From Motilibacter peucedani (GTDB lineage Bacteria > Actinomycetota > Actinomycetes > Motilibacterales > Motilibacteraceae): a stretch of DNA of 64,000 nucleotides. The stretch is taken from assembly GCF_003634695.1 (NCBI RefSeq), contig NZ_RBWV01000010.1, positions 620,001 to 684,000 on the forward strand, in the 5' to 3' direction. The position numbers and the translations under genes were made by a program. Each line of letters begins with the position of its first letter. The stretch's first letter is position 1. The notes beneath the pieces are model-generated. The model was given only the letters and a program-made list of their open reading frames with translations, was not told the DNA's origin and searched no databases. Positions 54,925-63,651 of this stretch are shown here, piece by piece.

Positions 54925-55338
54925 ATGAGCACCGCGAGCGGCGGCTCCCGCCACCTCACCGTCCGGGTCGAGCGCAGCGCGGCGGAGGTCTACGCGTACG
55001 CGTGCGACCCCGCGCACCTGCCCGAGTGGGCGGCGGGCCTCGCCACCACCCTCGAGCGCCACGGGGACCAGTGGGTCGTCCGGATGCCCGACGGCGAGGC
55101 GGTGCTCGAGATGGGGCCGCCCAACGAGCTGGGGGTCCTCGACCACTGGGTGACTACGCCCGACGGGCACCGGCACTACAACCCGATGCGGGTGCTCGCC
55201 CTCGACGACGGCTGCGAGGTCGTCTTCTCCCTGCGGCCCACGCCCGGCATGACCGACGCCGAGCTCGAGCGCGACGCCGCCACGGTGCAGGCCGACCTCG
55301 AGCGCCTCCGCGACCGGGTGCAAGCGCCCGCCGGGTGA
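54925..55338 (+). CDS. SRPBCC-family (START-like) protein
   Basis: 137 residues. The helix-grip fold shows in LTVRVERSAAEVYAYACDPAHLPEWAAGL (landmark about 11-39), GVLDHWVTTPDG and VVFSLRPTPGMTDAELERD. Such proteins bind a hydrophobic ligand; some are polyketide cyclases. No partner is obvious. ATG 54925 has CATGCT 6 nt upstream. It converges on the anti-sigma-like gene. Confidence 0.75.
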   Translation: MSTASGGSRHLTVRVERSAAEVYAYACDPAHLPEWAAGLATTLERHGDQWVVRMPDGEAVLEMGPPNELGVLDHWVTTPDGHRHYNPMRVLALDDGCEVVFSLRPTPGMTDAELERDAATVQADLERLRDRVQAPAG

Positions 55339-55342
55339 CGCA

Positions 55343-56212
55343 TCACGGCGTGCCGAGCGGAGCAGCCGGGGCGGTGCCGGTGAGCCGGTCGGCCGCGGCC
55401 CGCGCGAGCGAGTCGAACCACGCGGCCGGCAGGTGCGCGTCGTACATCGCCACGTCCTTTCCCCACGCGTTGAGCGAGAGCCGTGTGACCAGGTCTCCCG
55501 AGCGGGCGACGACGATCCACTCGACCGCCGTGCCGCCGTCGTCGCTCACCGCCGTCTCCGTCTTGGCCCCGACCCACTGCGGGTCCGTCGTCGGCGACGC
55601 CGTCATGACCTCGACCACGTGGTCCGGCGTCGTGCACGTGAGCAGGGCGGCAGCCGTCGCGTACGCGGCCTCCGCCTTGCCCGGCGCCATGCGGGCGACC
55701 TCCTGGGTCAGGTTCCAGGACACGCCCCCTGCGGAGTCGACAGACGAGTCCGCCCAGTCCGCAGCGGTGTAGGCGCTGGCGTCGGCCGTGCCGGGCAGTC
55801 CCCTCCCGCTGTCGGCCTTCGTGCCCGCCGGCCAGCCGAGGTCGGCGGGGCTGAGCAGGTGGCCCGCCATCGCCGGGTCGGCGGCGGGCAGGTCGGCCCG
55901 CGGGATGGCGTCGGCAGTGGTGCTGTAGACGTGCTGGTCGGGGCAGGGTGCGGCGACCGGAGTCGACGCGGCCGAGGGGGCGTCGCCGACCACGACGGGC
56001 ACGCCGTCGCGTCCGGACCCGCGGGTCTCGTGCACCACGGCGCCACCGGCGATCACGGCGCAGACGGCGACCACGGCCCCCGAGGCGGTGGCGCGGCGGC
56101 GCCGGACGAGCGCGGCCCTGGTCCACGGCGCAGTGTCGCCGCGGTGCGGGCGGGTGCGCCGCAGCTCGTCGTCGAGCACGGTGAAGGCGGAGCTCAGGCG
56201 GTCATCGGACAT
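55343..56212 (-). CDS. Putative anti-sigma factor partner of the ECF sigma gene
   Basis: 289 residues, one transmembrane helix at about 44-61 (SGAVVAVCAVIAGGAVV), cytoplasmic N-tail of 43 residues and an extracytoplasmic C-domain with several Trp and Cys. The N-tail lacks the HxxxCxxC motif of zinc anti-sigma factors. Because it overlaps the sigma gene by 11 nt and follows it on the same transcript, it is probably its regulator, but only context supports this. ATG 56212 lies within the sigma coding end. The ectodomain might be a sensor. Confidence 0.6.
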   Translation of the reverse strand: MSDDRLSSAFTVLDDELRRTRPHRGDTAPWTRAALVRRRRATASGAVVAVCAVIAGGAVVHETRGSGRDGVPVVVGDAPSAASTPVAAPCPDQHVYSTTADAIPRADLPAADPAMAGHLLSPADLGWPAGTKADSGRGLPGTADASAYTAADWADSSVDSAGGVSWNLTQEVARMAPGKAEAAYATAAALLTCTTPDHVVEVMTASPTTDPQWVGAKTETAVSDDGGTAVEWIVVARSGDLVTRLSLNAWGKDVAMYDAHLPAAWFDSLARAAADRLTGTAPAAPLGTP

Positions 56213-56699
56213 CGGTCGTCTCCTCGACGGGGTCGGTCAGCAGGTGCTCGAGGCTGGCGCGCGCGCGGAACAGGCGCGACTTCACCGAGCTGGGGGTGGT
56301 GGAGGTCTCGGCGGCGATCCGCTCGAGGGGCAGGTCGTAGAAGTAGTGCAGGACGACGGCGACGCGCTGCGCCTCCGGCAGGGCCCGCAGCGCCCGCACG
56401 AGGGCGACGCTGTCGGGTGAGAGCTCGGGCACCGGGTCGGGCGGACCGTGCCGGCGCCAGGCGAGCGCCCCGGTGCGGGCCCGGCGCCACCGGCTCACCG
56501 CCAGGCGCATGGCGACGGTCCGCAGCCATGCCTCGGGCGAGTCGACCTCGCCGAAGCTGCGCCGGCGGCTCCAGGCGCAGGCGAAGGCCTCGTTGACGAC
56601 GTCCTGGGAGTCGCCCAGGTCACCGGTGACCGCGTAGACCGCGCGCACGAGCCGCGGCGCGCACGCCGCGTACAGCTCCTCGAAGTCCTTCTCCTGCAC
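56202..56699 (-). CDS. SigE-family ECF RNA polymerase sigma factor
   Basis: 165 residues. Region 2 includes DFEELYAACAPRLVRAVYAVTGDLGDSQDVVNEAFACAW (landmark about 5-43) and EAWLRTVAMRLAVSRWRR; region 4 has LPEAQRVAVVLHYFYDLPLERIAAETSTTPSSVKSRLFRARASL (about 106-150). This fits the small SigE-type (ECF41-unlike) group abundant in actinobacteria. The GTG at 56699 is used. The stop overlaps the anti-sigma-like gene by 11 nt. Terminator-like hairpin lies upstream, so it starts its own transcript. Confidence 0.88.
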   Translation of the reverse strand: MQEKDFEELYAACAPRLVRAVYAVTGDLGDSQDVVNEAFACAWSRRRSFGEVDSPEAWLRTVAMRLAVSRWRRARTGALAWRRHGPPDPVPELSPDSVALVRALRALPEAQRVAVVLHYFYDLPLERIAAETSTTPSSVKSRLFRARASLEHLLTDPVEETTDVR

Positions 56700-56788
56700 G
56701 GCGACTCCCGCTCCCCGCTCGGCGACTGCCTACGACCAGGGTGACGCGCGGGGGAGGCTCGCGGTTGCGGTCGGCCTGCCAGACGCAC

Positions 56789-56847
56789 GACGGCCGCCGC
56801 GCCCCAGGCGCTCCTCGTGGCGAGGTAGCGCGGGCGCGGCGGCCGTC
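56789..56847 (-). terminator. Terminator of the alcohol dehydrogenase gene
   Basis: A 16-bp perfect inverted repeat (56789-56804 with 56832-56847) around 27 nt follows the dehydrogenase gene on the minus strand and precedes the sigma gene. The GC-only stem with no T-tract is typical of this genome. Confidence 0.65.
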
Positions 56848-56852
56848 ACCGG

Positions 56853-56888
56853 CAGTGCTCAGATGGTCGGCAGTGCTCAGATGGTCGA
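56853..56888. repeat. Tandem duplication at the alcohol dehydrogenase stop codon
   Basis: The unit CAGTGCTCAGATGGTCG (about 18 bp) occurs twice in a row and covers the last codons and stop of the dehydrogenase gene. The second unit lies beyond the first stop in minus-strand terms, giving a second in-frame TGA-containing copy. This looks like a recent slippage event. Confidence 0.7.
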
Positions 56889-57920
56889 GGCGTCGATCAC
56901 GAAGCGGTAGCGCACGTCGCTCGCCACCACGCGCTCCCACGCCTCGTTGACCTGGTCGGCGGAGATCGTCTCGATCTCGGCGCCCAGGCCGTGCTCGGCG
57001 CAGAAGTCGAGCATCTCCTGGGTCTCCGGGATGCCGCCGATGCCCGAGCCGGCCAGCGACCTGCGCCCGCCCATCAGCGAGCCGAGCGTCACCGACACCG
57101 GCTCCGGCGGCGCACCGACCTGCACCATCGTGCCGTCGGTCTTGAGCAGCGCGAGGTAGTCGTCCATCGGCAGCGGGGCCGAGACCGTGTTGACGATGAG
57201 GTCGAAGCGGCCGGCGAGCTCGCTGAAGGTGTCGGGGTCGCTGGTCGCGTAGTAGGCCGAGGCGCCCAGGCGCAGGCCGTCCTCCATCTTCTTCAGCGAC
57301 TGGCTCAGCACGGTGACGTTCGCGCCCTTGGCGGCGGCGATCTTCACGCCCATGTGCCCGAGGCCGCCGAGCCCGACGATCGCGACCTCCTTGCCAGGCC
57401 CCGCGCCCCAGTGGGTGAGCGGGGAGTAGAGCGTGATGCCGGCGCACAGCAGCGGGGCGGCGACGTCGAGCCCGACGCCCTCGGGGATGCGCAGCACGAA
57501 GTCCTCGGTCACCACGATGTGGGTCGAGTAGCCGCCGGCGGTGGGCTTGCCGTCGCGGCCGACCGAGCCGTAGGTGCCGATGTTGCCGTTCAGGCAGTAC
57601 TGCTCGAGGCCCTTCTGGCAGTTCTCGCACTCGCGGCACGAGTCGACCAGGCAGCCGACTCCGACGCGGTCGCCGACGGCGTGCTTGGTGACCTCCGCGC
57701 CGACCTCGCTGACGACGCCGGCGATCTCGTGGCCGACGACGATGGGCCAGCCGACCTGGCCCCACTCGCCGCGTGCGGTGTGGATGTCGGAGTGGCAGAT
57801 GCCGGCGTACTTGATCTCGATCAGCACGTCGTGGGGGCCGAGGTCGCGGCGCTCGATGGTGGTCGGCACGAGCGGTGCGGCCTCGCTGGGGGCGGCGTAG
57901 GCCCGGACGGTCGTCGGCAT
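56877..57920 (-). CDS. Zinc-dependent alcohol dehydrogenase (YahK/cinnamyl-type, NADPH-preferring)
   Basis: 347 residues. Catalytic zinc ligands Cys, His and Glu sit in [16 protein letters not shown] and GHEIAGVV; the structural zinc site has four cysteines in [17 protein letters not shown]. The cofactor loop is [15 protein letters not shown]. Members such as YahK and AdhC reduce a range of aldehydes. ATG 57920 has GAGGAG 8 nt upstream. The stop region carries a tandem duplication. It is divergent from the secreted-protein gene. Confidence 0.92.
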   Translation of the reverse strand: MPTTVRAYAAPSEAAPLVPTTIERRDLGPHDVLIEIKYAGICHSDIHTARGEWGQVGWPIVVGHEIAGVVSEVGAEVTKHAVGDRVGVGCLVDSCRECENCQKGLEQYCLNGNIGTYGSVGRDGKPTAGGYSTHIVVTEDFVLRIPEGVGLDVAAPLLCAGITLYSPLTHWGAGPGKEVAIVGLGGLGHMGVKIAAAKGANVTVLSQSLKKMEDGLRLGASAYYATSDPDTFSELAGRFDLIVNTVSAPLPMDDYLALLKTDGTMVQVGAPPEPVSVTLGSLMGGRRSLAGSGIGGIPETQEMLDFCAEHGLGAEIETISADQVNEAWERVVASDVRYRFVIDASTI

Positions 57921-58075
57921 GGGGGTGCTCCTCGCGGTGTACGTCTGCGGCCGCCTCACGCGGCGCGCGAACGGCCCGCCGTCGCGGGCCGCCCTGCCAG
58001 TCTGCCCGCCGCCCGGGGGGCGCAACCGCCATGACGTGCTCACCCGTTCGGCGGACGGAGGCGCAGGTGCCGTCC

Positions 58076-58081
58076 TAGGCT
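58076..58081 (+). promoter_or_regulatory. Possible -10 element for the large secreted protein gene
   Basis: TAGGCT lies about 100 nt before ATG 58182 in the 261-nt gap to the dehydrogenase gene; nothing else was found in the gap. Confidence 0.35.
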
Positions 58082-58181
58082 CGGAGCGCAACGAAGACCA
58101 CGGGGGTCGGAGGGGCCGCAACGGCGTCGGCACAGAGCTTCGCCGCGGGCTTCCTCCTCGCACGACCATCAAGAGGCGCTC

Positions 58182-61100
58182 ATGCGCGCAGCACGCAGCC
58201 TGGCGACGCTGGCCGTCGCCGCACTCCTCGCGGCCGGGGCAGCCGCGCTCCCCGCCGGCCCGGCCGCGGCCCTCGAGAACGGCACGGTGCCCGCCGCCGC
58301 CGCCAGCTCGTGGCAGACCAACGGCGTCGTCCGGGCCATCACCGTCGCCAACGGCATCGTCTACCTCGGCGGCGACTTCACGTCCGTGCGCCCTCCGGGG
58401 GCGGCGGCGGGCAGCGGTGAGGTGTCGCGCAGGTACCTCGCCGCCTTCAGCGCCTCTACGGGCGCGCTCGTGAGCTCGATCAACCACACCGTCTCCGCGC
58501 CGGTCTACGGGCTCTCGACCAGCTCGGACGGCTCGCGGGTCTACCTCAGCGGCGACTTCACCAGCATCGACGGCGCCTCGCACGGCCGCGTGGCTGCGCT
58601 GTCCGCCGCCGGCGGCGGGCTGCTGCCCTGGGCGCCGAGCGTCAACGGGCGGGTCAACAGCGTCGTCGCGACGGCCACCACCGCGTACGTCGGCGGCTCG
58701 TTCTCGCAGGCCGGGGGCGGGGCGGCGACCCGGGTCGCCGCGCTGAGCGCGTCGACCGGAGCACGGGTGGCCGGCTTCTCGGCGAGCGCCGACAACGTCG
58801 TCTACTCGATGGCGCTGTCCGCGGCGGGCGACGTGCTCTACCTGGCGGGCGGCTTCCTCAGCGTCAACGGCAACACCGGCTACCACGCCGCAGCGCCGGT
58901 CAGCGCGGCCACCGGTGCCCTGCTGCCCTTCTCCGCCGGGTCGGTGATCCCGCCCAAGAGCGCCACCTGCACCAGCGAGATGAAGACCGTCAAGACCGAC
59001 GCAGGGGCCGTCTACTTCGGCGCCGAGGGCACCGGAGGCGGCTGCTTCGACGGGACCTTCTCGGCGCGGGTGTCCGACGGCACGCTGCGCTGGGTGAGCC
59101 GCTGCCTCGGCGCGACGCAGGGCATCGAGATCCTCAACGGCCTGCTCTACGAGGGCTCGCACGCCCACGACTGCAGCGCCGACAAGTCGGACCCCGACGC
59201 CTTCCCCGAGGTCGGCTGGTCGAGGGGGCTCTCGCGCCACCTGCTGGCGCGCAGCGCGAGCGACGGGCACGTCTCGTCGTGGTACCCCAACACCAACGGC
59301 GGCCCCGGCGGCGCCGGCCTCGGCCCGCGCGTGCTCGCGACCGACGGCACGCAGCTGTTCGTCGGCGGCGAGTTCACCAGCGTCAACGGGCGCAACCAGC
59401 AGGGCTTCGTACGCTTCTCGCCCTCCACCGGCGACACCACCTCGCCCGCCCAGCCGGCGGCGCCGAGCGTCACGGCGAGGCCAGGAGGAGCGCTGGCGGT
59501 CTACGTGCAGTCACCGCTCGACACCGACGACACGGACCTGACCGTGCGCATCTACCGCGACGGCGGCTCCACGCCCATCGCCTCCGTGCCCGTGCACGCG
59601 CTGTTCTGGCGCGACCCTGTGGTGGGCGTCGAGGACGCCGGCCTGGCCGTCGGCAGCAGCCACACCTACACCGCCGACGCCGTCGAGACCTTCGGCACCC
59701 GGGTGTCGCCACGCTCGGCGGCCTCGCCCGCGGTGCAGGCGGTGGCGACTCTGCCGGCCTACTCGACCGCGGTCCTCGACGACTCGCCGAGGCTCTTCTG
59801 GCGGCTGGGCGACGTGCGCGCACCGGCTGCTGCCGACAGCTCGCCCAACCTGACCGGCGGGGTCTTCTCGCCGACGGGCGTGAGCTACGGCGTCGCCGGC
59901 AAGGGGCCGGGCGAGCTGGCGATCACCACCGACGGGGTCAGCGGGCTGCTCTCCAGCTCCGCGGCCGTGCCCGCCCCGACCGCCTTCAGCATCGAGGCGT
60001 GGTTCCGCACCACGACCACCTCGGGCGGCAAGATCCTCGGGTTCGGCAACCGGCAGGGAGGGCTCGACTTCAACGGGAACGCCGCGGTGAGCGGCTCCTA
60101 CGACAAGCACGTCTACATGACCAACAACGGTCGGCTGGTCTTCGGGGTCTACACCGGGTCGCCGCAGACCATCACCTCGGCGAGCTCGTACAACGACGGC
60201 CAGTGGCATCACGTGGTCGGTACGCAAGGTGCGGCGGGGATGGCGCTCTACGTCGACGACGTACGCGTCGGCACCAACCCGACCACGACGAACCAGTCGT
60301 TCTCCGGCTACTGGCGCGTGGGCGGGGACAACCTCGCCAGCTGGCCGAACGTGCCGACCAGTGCGTTCTTCGCCGGCACGATCGACGACCCCGCGGTCTA
60401 CCCGACAGCGCTCACCGCCGCGCAGGTCGACGCGCACTGGCGGGCGTCGGGACGCGGACCCGCCGACACGACGCCGCCCAAGACGGCCATCACCTCGCCG
60501 GCGCCGGGCGCCAGCGTGCAGGGCCTGACGACCGTCTCCGCGACGGCGAGCGACGACACCGCCGTCGCGTCGGTGACCCTGCGGGTCGACGGGTCGGTGG
60601 TCGGCACGGACACCTCGGCGCCCTACGAGTTCGCGTGGGCAGCCAGCGGTGCCGGCAGCCACACGCTGGTCACCACGGCGCAGGACGCCGCAGGCAACAC
60701 GGGCTCGTCCAGCCCGGTCGTCGTCACGGTGACCAGCACGGGCGACACGACGCCCCCCGGACCGCCCGGTGCGACGACCGTCACGGGCAGGGGCACCGAC
60801 CACGTCGACCTCGCCTGGACGGCCGCGTCCGACGACCAGGGCGTCGCGGGCTACCGGCTGGTGCGTGACGGGACGGTGCTGCCGACGGTCATCACGGGCC
60901 TCAGCACCACCGACACCGGGCTGGCGCCGGGCAGCCGGCACACGTGGACCGTGCGGGCCGTCGACACGTCGGGCAACGTCGGCCCGGACAGCGCGGCGGT
61001 CAGCGCGCGAACCCTGCTGTTCACCGACAGCTGGGCAGGTGCCGACGGCACGCCGTGGAGCAGCGCGTGGACGACCGGCACCTCCAACGGGACGGTCAGC

Positions 61101-61625
61101 ACGCAGGCCGGCGGCGGCTCGCTGCTCGTGGGCAACGTCTCCGGTGCCTTCGCCCGCGCCCAGCTGACCGGCGCCGCGCCGCGCGCCGACACCGACACGG
61201 TGCTCTCCTACCGCTGGAGCTCGACCGGCGCGACGGGCTACCTGGACGTCTACGTCCGCGGCTCGGGCGGCTGGCAGAACGCCTACCGGCCGCTGACCGG
61301 CTACGGCATCGAGGTGGCGTCGAACTCCACGACCGTGAGCCTGTCGCGCAACGTCAACGGCGTGCGGACGACTCTGAGCACCGTCAACGCCCAGAGCGTC
61401 ACGACAGCCCGGCAGTGGCTGCGCATCCGGGTCACCGGCTCGACCGTGCAGTACCGCATCTGGCCCGACGGCTCGCCCGAGCCGGCCGCCTGGAGCTCCA
61501 CCGTCACCGACACCGCGGTGACGGCACCGGGTCAGCTGTTCGTCTCGGCCGACCGCGGCTCGCAGAGCACGACCTCGCGCTCGGTCACCCTCGACGACCT
61601 GGTGGTGGCCGACCTCGCGCCCTGA
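58182..61625 (+). CDS. Large secreted multidomain protein (beta-propeller, LamG, Ig-like, FN3, C-terminal beta domain)
   Basis: 1147 residues. Signal peptide residues 1-30 ([17 protein letters not shown], AxA cleavage). Residues about 35-420 contain repeats of type [32 protein letters not shown], an extracellular propeller (delta-60/DUF5122-like). A LamG domain lies near 595-770 ([33 protein letters not shown]), an Ig-like domain near 765-850 ([13 protein letters not shown]), an FN3 domain near 855-940 and a C-terminal 200-residue beta domain ([21 protein letters not shown]). Probably binds cell-surface or environmental glycans; no catalytic motif and no sortase signal. Function unknown. Confidence 0.82.
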   Translation: MRAARSLATLAVAALLAAGAAALPAGPAAALENGTVPAAAASSWQTNGVVRAITVANGIVYLGGDFTSVRPPGAAAGSGEVSRRYLAAFSASTGALVSSINHTVSAPVYGLSTSSDGSRVYLSGDFTSIDGASHGRVAALSAAGGGLLPWAPSVNGRVNSVVATATTAYVGGSFSQAGGGAATRVAALSASTGARVAGFSASADNVVYSMALSAAGDVLYLAGGFLSVNGNTGYHAAAPVSAATGALLPFSAGSVIPPKSATCTSEMKTVKTDAGAVYFGAEGTGGGCFDGTFSARVSDGTLRWVSRCLGATQGIEILNGLLYEGSHAHDCSADKSDPDAFPEVGWSRGLSRHLLARSASDGHVSSWYPNTNGGPGGAGLGPRVLATDGTQLFVGGEFTSVNGRNQQGFVRFSPSTGDTTSPAQPAAPSVTARPGGALAVYVQSPLDTDDTDLTVRIYRDGGSTPIASVPVHALFWRDPVVGVEDAGLAVGSSHTYTADAVETFGTRVSPRSAASPAVQAVATLPAYSTAVLDDSPRLFWRLGDVRAPAAADSSPNLTGGVFSPTGVSYGVAGKGPGELAITTDGVSGLLSSSAAVPAPTAFSIEAWFRTTTTSGGKILGFGNRQGGLDFNGNAAVSGSYDKHVYMTNNGRLVFGVYTGSPQTITSASSYNDGQWHHVVGTQGAAGMALYVDDVRVGTNPTTTNQSFSGYWRVGGDNLASWPNVPTSAFFAGTIDDPAVYPTALTAAQVDAHWRASGRGPADTTPPKTAITSPAPGASVQGLTTVSATASDDTAVASVTLRVDGSVVGTDTSAPYEFAWAASGAGSHTLVTTAQDAAGNTGSSSPVVVTVTSTGDTTPPGPPGATTVTGRGTDHVDLAWTAASDDQGVAGYRLVRDGTVLPTVITGLSTTDTGLAPGSRHTWTVRAVDTSGNVGPDSAAVSARTLLFTDSWAGADGTPWSSAWTTGTSNGTVSTQAGGGSLLVGNVSGAFARAQLTGAAPRADTDTVLSYRWSSTGATGYLDVYVRGSGGWQNAYRPLTGYGIEVASNSTTVSLSRNVNGVRTTLSTVNAQSVTTARQWLRIRVTGSTVQYRIWPDGSPEPAAWSSTVTDTAVTAPGQLFVSADRGSQSTTSRSVTLDDLVVADLAP

Positions 61626-61646
61626 CCGGGTGCGACACTCGGCCGG

Positions 61647-62402
61647 GTGTCCGCCGCCCACCTCGCGCTGCTCGTGGCGGCGGGGGTGGGCGCCGGGCTC
61701 GCCGGCAGCGTGACCGGCCTCGCCTCGCTGGTGAGCTACCCCGCCCTGCTCGCGACCGGCCTCTCACCGGTCAGCGCCAACGTCACCAACACCGCGGCGC
61801 TCGTCTTCAGCGGCGTGGGCGCGACCCTCGGGTCGCGCCCGGAGCTGGCCGGGCAGCGTACGCGCGTGCTGCGGCTCTGCGCGGCGTCCGCGACCGGCGG
61901 CGTGCTGGGCGGGGCCCTGCTGCTGCTCACCCCGGAGGGCGGCTTCGAGCGCACCGTCCCGTGGCTCATCGGGCTGGCCTCGGTCTCGATCCTGCTGCGG
62001 CCGGTGCGGCTCGCTCGTGCGGTGGCGCATCCGGGTCACACCGACGGACGAGCCGTGCAGGCCGCTGTGCTCGCGGTGGCCATCTACGGCGGCTACTTCG
62101 GTGCCGGTGCAGGCGTCGTGCTGCTTGCCCTCCTGCTCGCGGTGACCGGTGAGCCGCTGCCGCGCTCGAACGCGGTCAAGAACGTCGTGCTGGGCGTGTC
62201 GAACGCGGTCGCGGCCGTCGCCTTCGCCGTCTTCGGTCCCGTCGACTGGTCTGCAGTGGTGCCCCTGGCTCTCGGCTTCCTCGCGGGCGGCCGGCTGGGG
62301 CCGGTGGTCGTACGCCGTGCGCCGGCGGGCGCGCTGCGTACGGTCATTGGCCTGGCCGGGATCGCGCTCGCCGTACGGCTCGGAGTGCAGGCGTACGGCT
62401 GA
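61647..62402 (+). CDS. TSUP-family permease (TauE/SafE type)
   Basis: 251 residues with about eight hydrophobic helices. The two-fold related halves are seen in GVGAGLAGSVTGLASLVSYPALLATGLSPVSANVTNT and YFGAGAGVVLLALLLAVTGEPLPRSNAVKN, hallmark TSUP segments. The family moves sulfite, sulfoacetate or other small organosulfonates. The substrate is unknown. The gene ends 6 nt from the convergent map gene with a hairpin covering both ends. Confidence 0.85.
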   Translation: MSAAHLALLVAAGVGAGLAGSVTGLASLVSYPALLATGLSPVSANVTNTAALVFSGVGATLGSRPELAGQRTRVLRLCAASATGGVLGGALLLLTPEGGFERTVPWLIGLASVSILLRPVRLARAVAHPGHTDGRAVQAAVLAVAIYGGYFGAGAGVVLLALLLAVTGEPLPRSNAVKNVVLGVSNAVAAVAFAVFGPVDWSAVVPLALGFLAGGRLGPVVVRRAPAGALRTVIGLAGIALAVRLGVQAYG

Positions 62403-62407
62403 GGTCC

Positions 62408-62432
62408 CTCACGCTGCCGGGGGCAGCGTGAG
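62408..62432. terminator. Bidirectional terminator between convergent TSUP and map genes
   Basis: An 11-bp perfect stem, CTCACGCTGCC with GGCAGCGTGAG, around a GGG loop (62408-62432), lies at the junction and includes the last codons and stop of map. Confidence 0.7.
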
Positions 62433-63182
62433 CACCTCCGCGCCGTCGCGCGTGATGGCGACCGTGTGCTCGCTGTGGGCGGTGCGGGCACCGGTCGCGC
62501 TGCGCAGCGTCCAGCCGTCGGCGTCGGTCACCAGCGTGGCCGTGTCCGCCATGACCCAGGGCTCCAGCGCGAGCAGCAGTCCCGGGCGGAGCTTGAAGCC
62601 CCGGCCGGGCCGGCCGTCGTTGGGCACGTGCGGGTCCTGGTGCATCGTCGAGCCCACGCCGTGGCCGCCGAACTCGGTGTTGACGGGGTAGCCGGCGGCG
62701 CGGAGCACCGTGCCGATGGCGTGCGAGAGGTCGCCGACGCGGGCGCCCGGCCGTGCTGCGGCGATGCCTGCGGCCAGCGCTTCCCGGGTGGCCGTGATCA
62801 TCGCGGTGTCCTCCGGTCGTCCCTGGCCCACGACGAAGCTGACGGCCGAGTCGGCCACGACGCCGTCGAGCGAGACCGCGAGGTCGAGGGTCACCAGGTC
62901 GCCGTCGACGACCGCGTAGTCGTGGGGCAGGCCGTGGAGGACGGCGTCGTTGACCGAGGTGCAGATGTAGTGGCCGAACGGTCCGCGACCGAACGACGGC
63001 GCGTAGTCGACGTAGCAGGACTCCGCGCCGGCGTCCTCGATCATCGAGCGCGTCCACGCGTCGATGTCGAGCAGGTTGGTGCCGACCTGGCAGCGAGCCT
63101 TCGCCGTCTGGAGGATGGTGGCGACGAGCGCGCCGACCGCCCGGGCGCGCGGCAGCTGGGCCGGGTCGAGGATCTCGATCAC
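62409..63182 (-). CDS. map: Type I methionine aminopeptidase
   Basis: 257 residues. The five metal ligands are in place: DLVTLDLAVSLDGVVADSAVSF (two Asp), the GGHGVGSTMHQDPHVPN His, LALEPWV (Glu) and TAHSEHTVAI (Glu). It removes the initiator methionine. GTG 63182 has AGAGG 6 nt upstream; the frame can start at TTG 63203 but would bring it over the -10 region. It is divergent from an XRE regulator. Actinobacteria usually have more than one map; this is not necessarily the main one. Confidence 0.9.
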   Translation of the reverse strand: MIEILDPAQLPRARAVGALVATILQTAKARCQVGTNLLDIDAWTRSMIEDAGAESCYVDYAPSFGRGPFGHYICTSVNDAVLHGLPHDYAVVDGDLVTLDLAVSLDGVVADSAVSFVVGQGRPEDTAMITATREALAAGIAAARPGARVGDLSHAIGTVLRAAGYPVNTEFGGHGVGSTMHQDPHVPNDGRPGRGFKLRPGLLLALEPWVMADTATLVTDADGWTLRSATGARTAHSEHTVAITRDGAEVLTLPPAA

Positions 63183-63233
63183 GTGGCGCCTCTCGCAGTC
63201 CAATAACTATCCCGGACAGCGTAGCCCGTCCGC

Positions 63234-63239
63234 TAGCAT
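63234..63239 (+). promoter_or_regulatory. -10 hexamer for the leaderless XRE gene
   Basis: TAGCAT is 7 nt before ATG 63247, in the 64-nt divergent gap; no ribosome-binding site separates them. Confidence 0.45.
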
Positions 63240-63246
63240 CGCGGCC

Positions 63247-63549
63247 ATGGTGCGACTCCCGCTCACCCCCGCGGAGGTCGAGCGCGGGCGGCGTCTCGGC
63301 GCCCTGCTGCGCGGCGCCCGGGGGGACCGGCCGCTGGTGGCGACGGCGCTGGATGCGGGCGTCTCGCCCGAGACGCTGCGCAAGATCGAGTCAGGCCGCG
63401 TGGCGACCCCCGCGTTCTCCACCGTCGCCGCCGTCGCCCGGGTGCTGGGCCTGTCGCTCGACGCGCTCTGGACCGAGCTGCACACCCCGGCGGCACCGTC
63501 GGACGTGCGGCAGCCGGTCGAGGGTGCGAGCGACCGCCTGGTGTCCTGA
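63247..63549 (+). CDS. XRE-family helix-turn-helix regulator
   Basis: 100 residues. HTH of the Cro/CI type at residues about 11-70: RLGALLRGARGDRPLVATALDAGVSPETLRKIESGRVATP with the usual ETLRKIE recognition helix. A C-terminal tail of 25 residues follows. It is divergent from map and may control it; a map-XRE pairing recurs in related actinobacteria from memory. ATG chosen in agreement with the -10 hexamer. Confidence 0.8.
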   Translation: MVRLPLTPAEVERGRRLGALLRGARGDRPLVATALDAGVSPETLRKIESGRVATPAFSTVAAVARVLGLSLDALWTELHTPAAPSDVRQPVEGASDRLVS

Positions 63550-63573
63550 CCCCTGCACCGCCTCGTTCTGCGG

Positions 63574-63592
63574 GCGCAACCGGTGGTTGCGC
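63574..63592. promoter_or_regulatory. Operator 1 of the SRPBCC gene (8-3-8 inverted repeat)
   Basis: Arms GCGCAACC and GGTTGCGC around GGT. Its core GCAACCGNTGGTTGC is shared with a second copy 45 bp downstream, which argues for a specific dimeric repressor site. Confidence 0.6.
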
Positions 63593-63616
63593 TTGTTGGT
63601 CGACAAGGCGTACGTT
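63587..63616 (+). promoter_or_regulatory. Putative promoter between the two operators
   Basis: TTGCGC at 63587-63592 (-35) and TACGTT at 63611-63616 (-10) are 18 nt apart. The promoter lies within the operator pair, so binding would block it. Confidence 0.4.
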
Positions 63617-63617
63617 T

Positions 63618-63638
63618 CTCGCAACCGATGGTTGCGAG
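63618..63638. promoter_or_regulatory. Operator 2 of the SRPBCC gene (9-3-9 inverted repeat)
   Basis: Arms CTCGCAACC and GGTTGCGAG around GAT; center 45 bp from operator 1. It ends just before the GAGGGG ribosome-binding site at 63639-63644. Confidence 0.6.
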
Positions 63639-63651
63639 AGAGGGGACAGCA

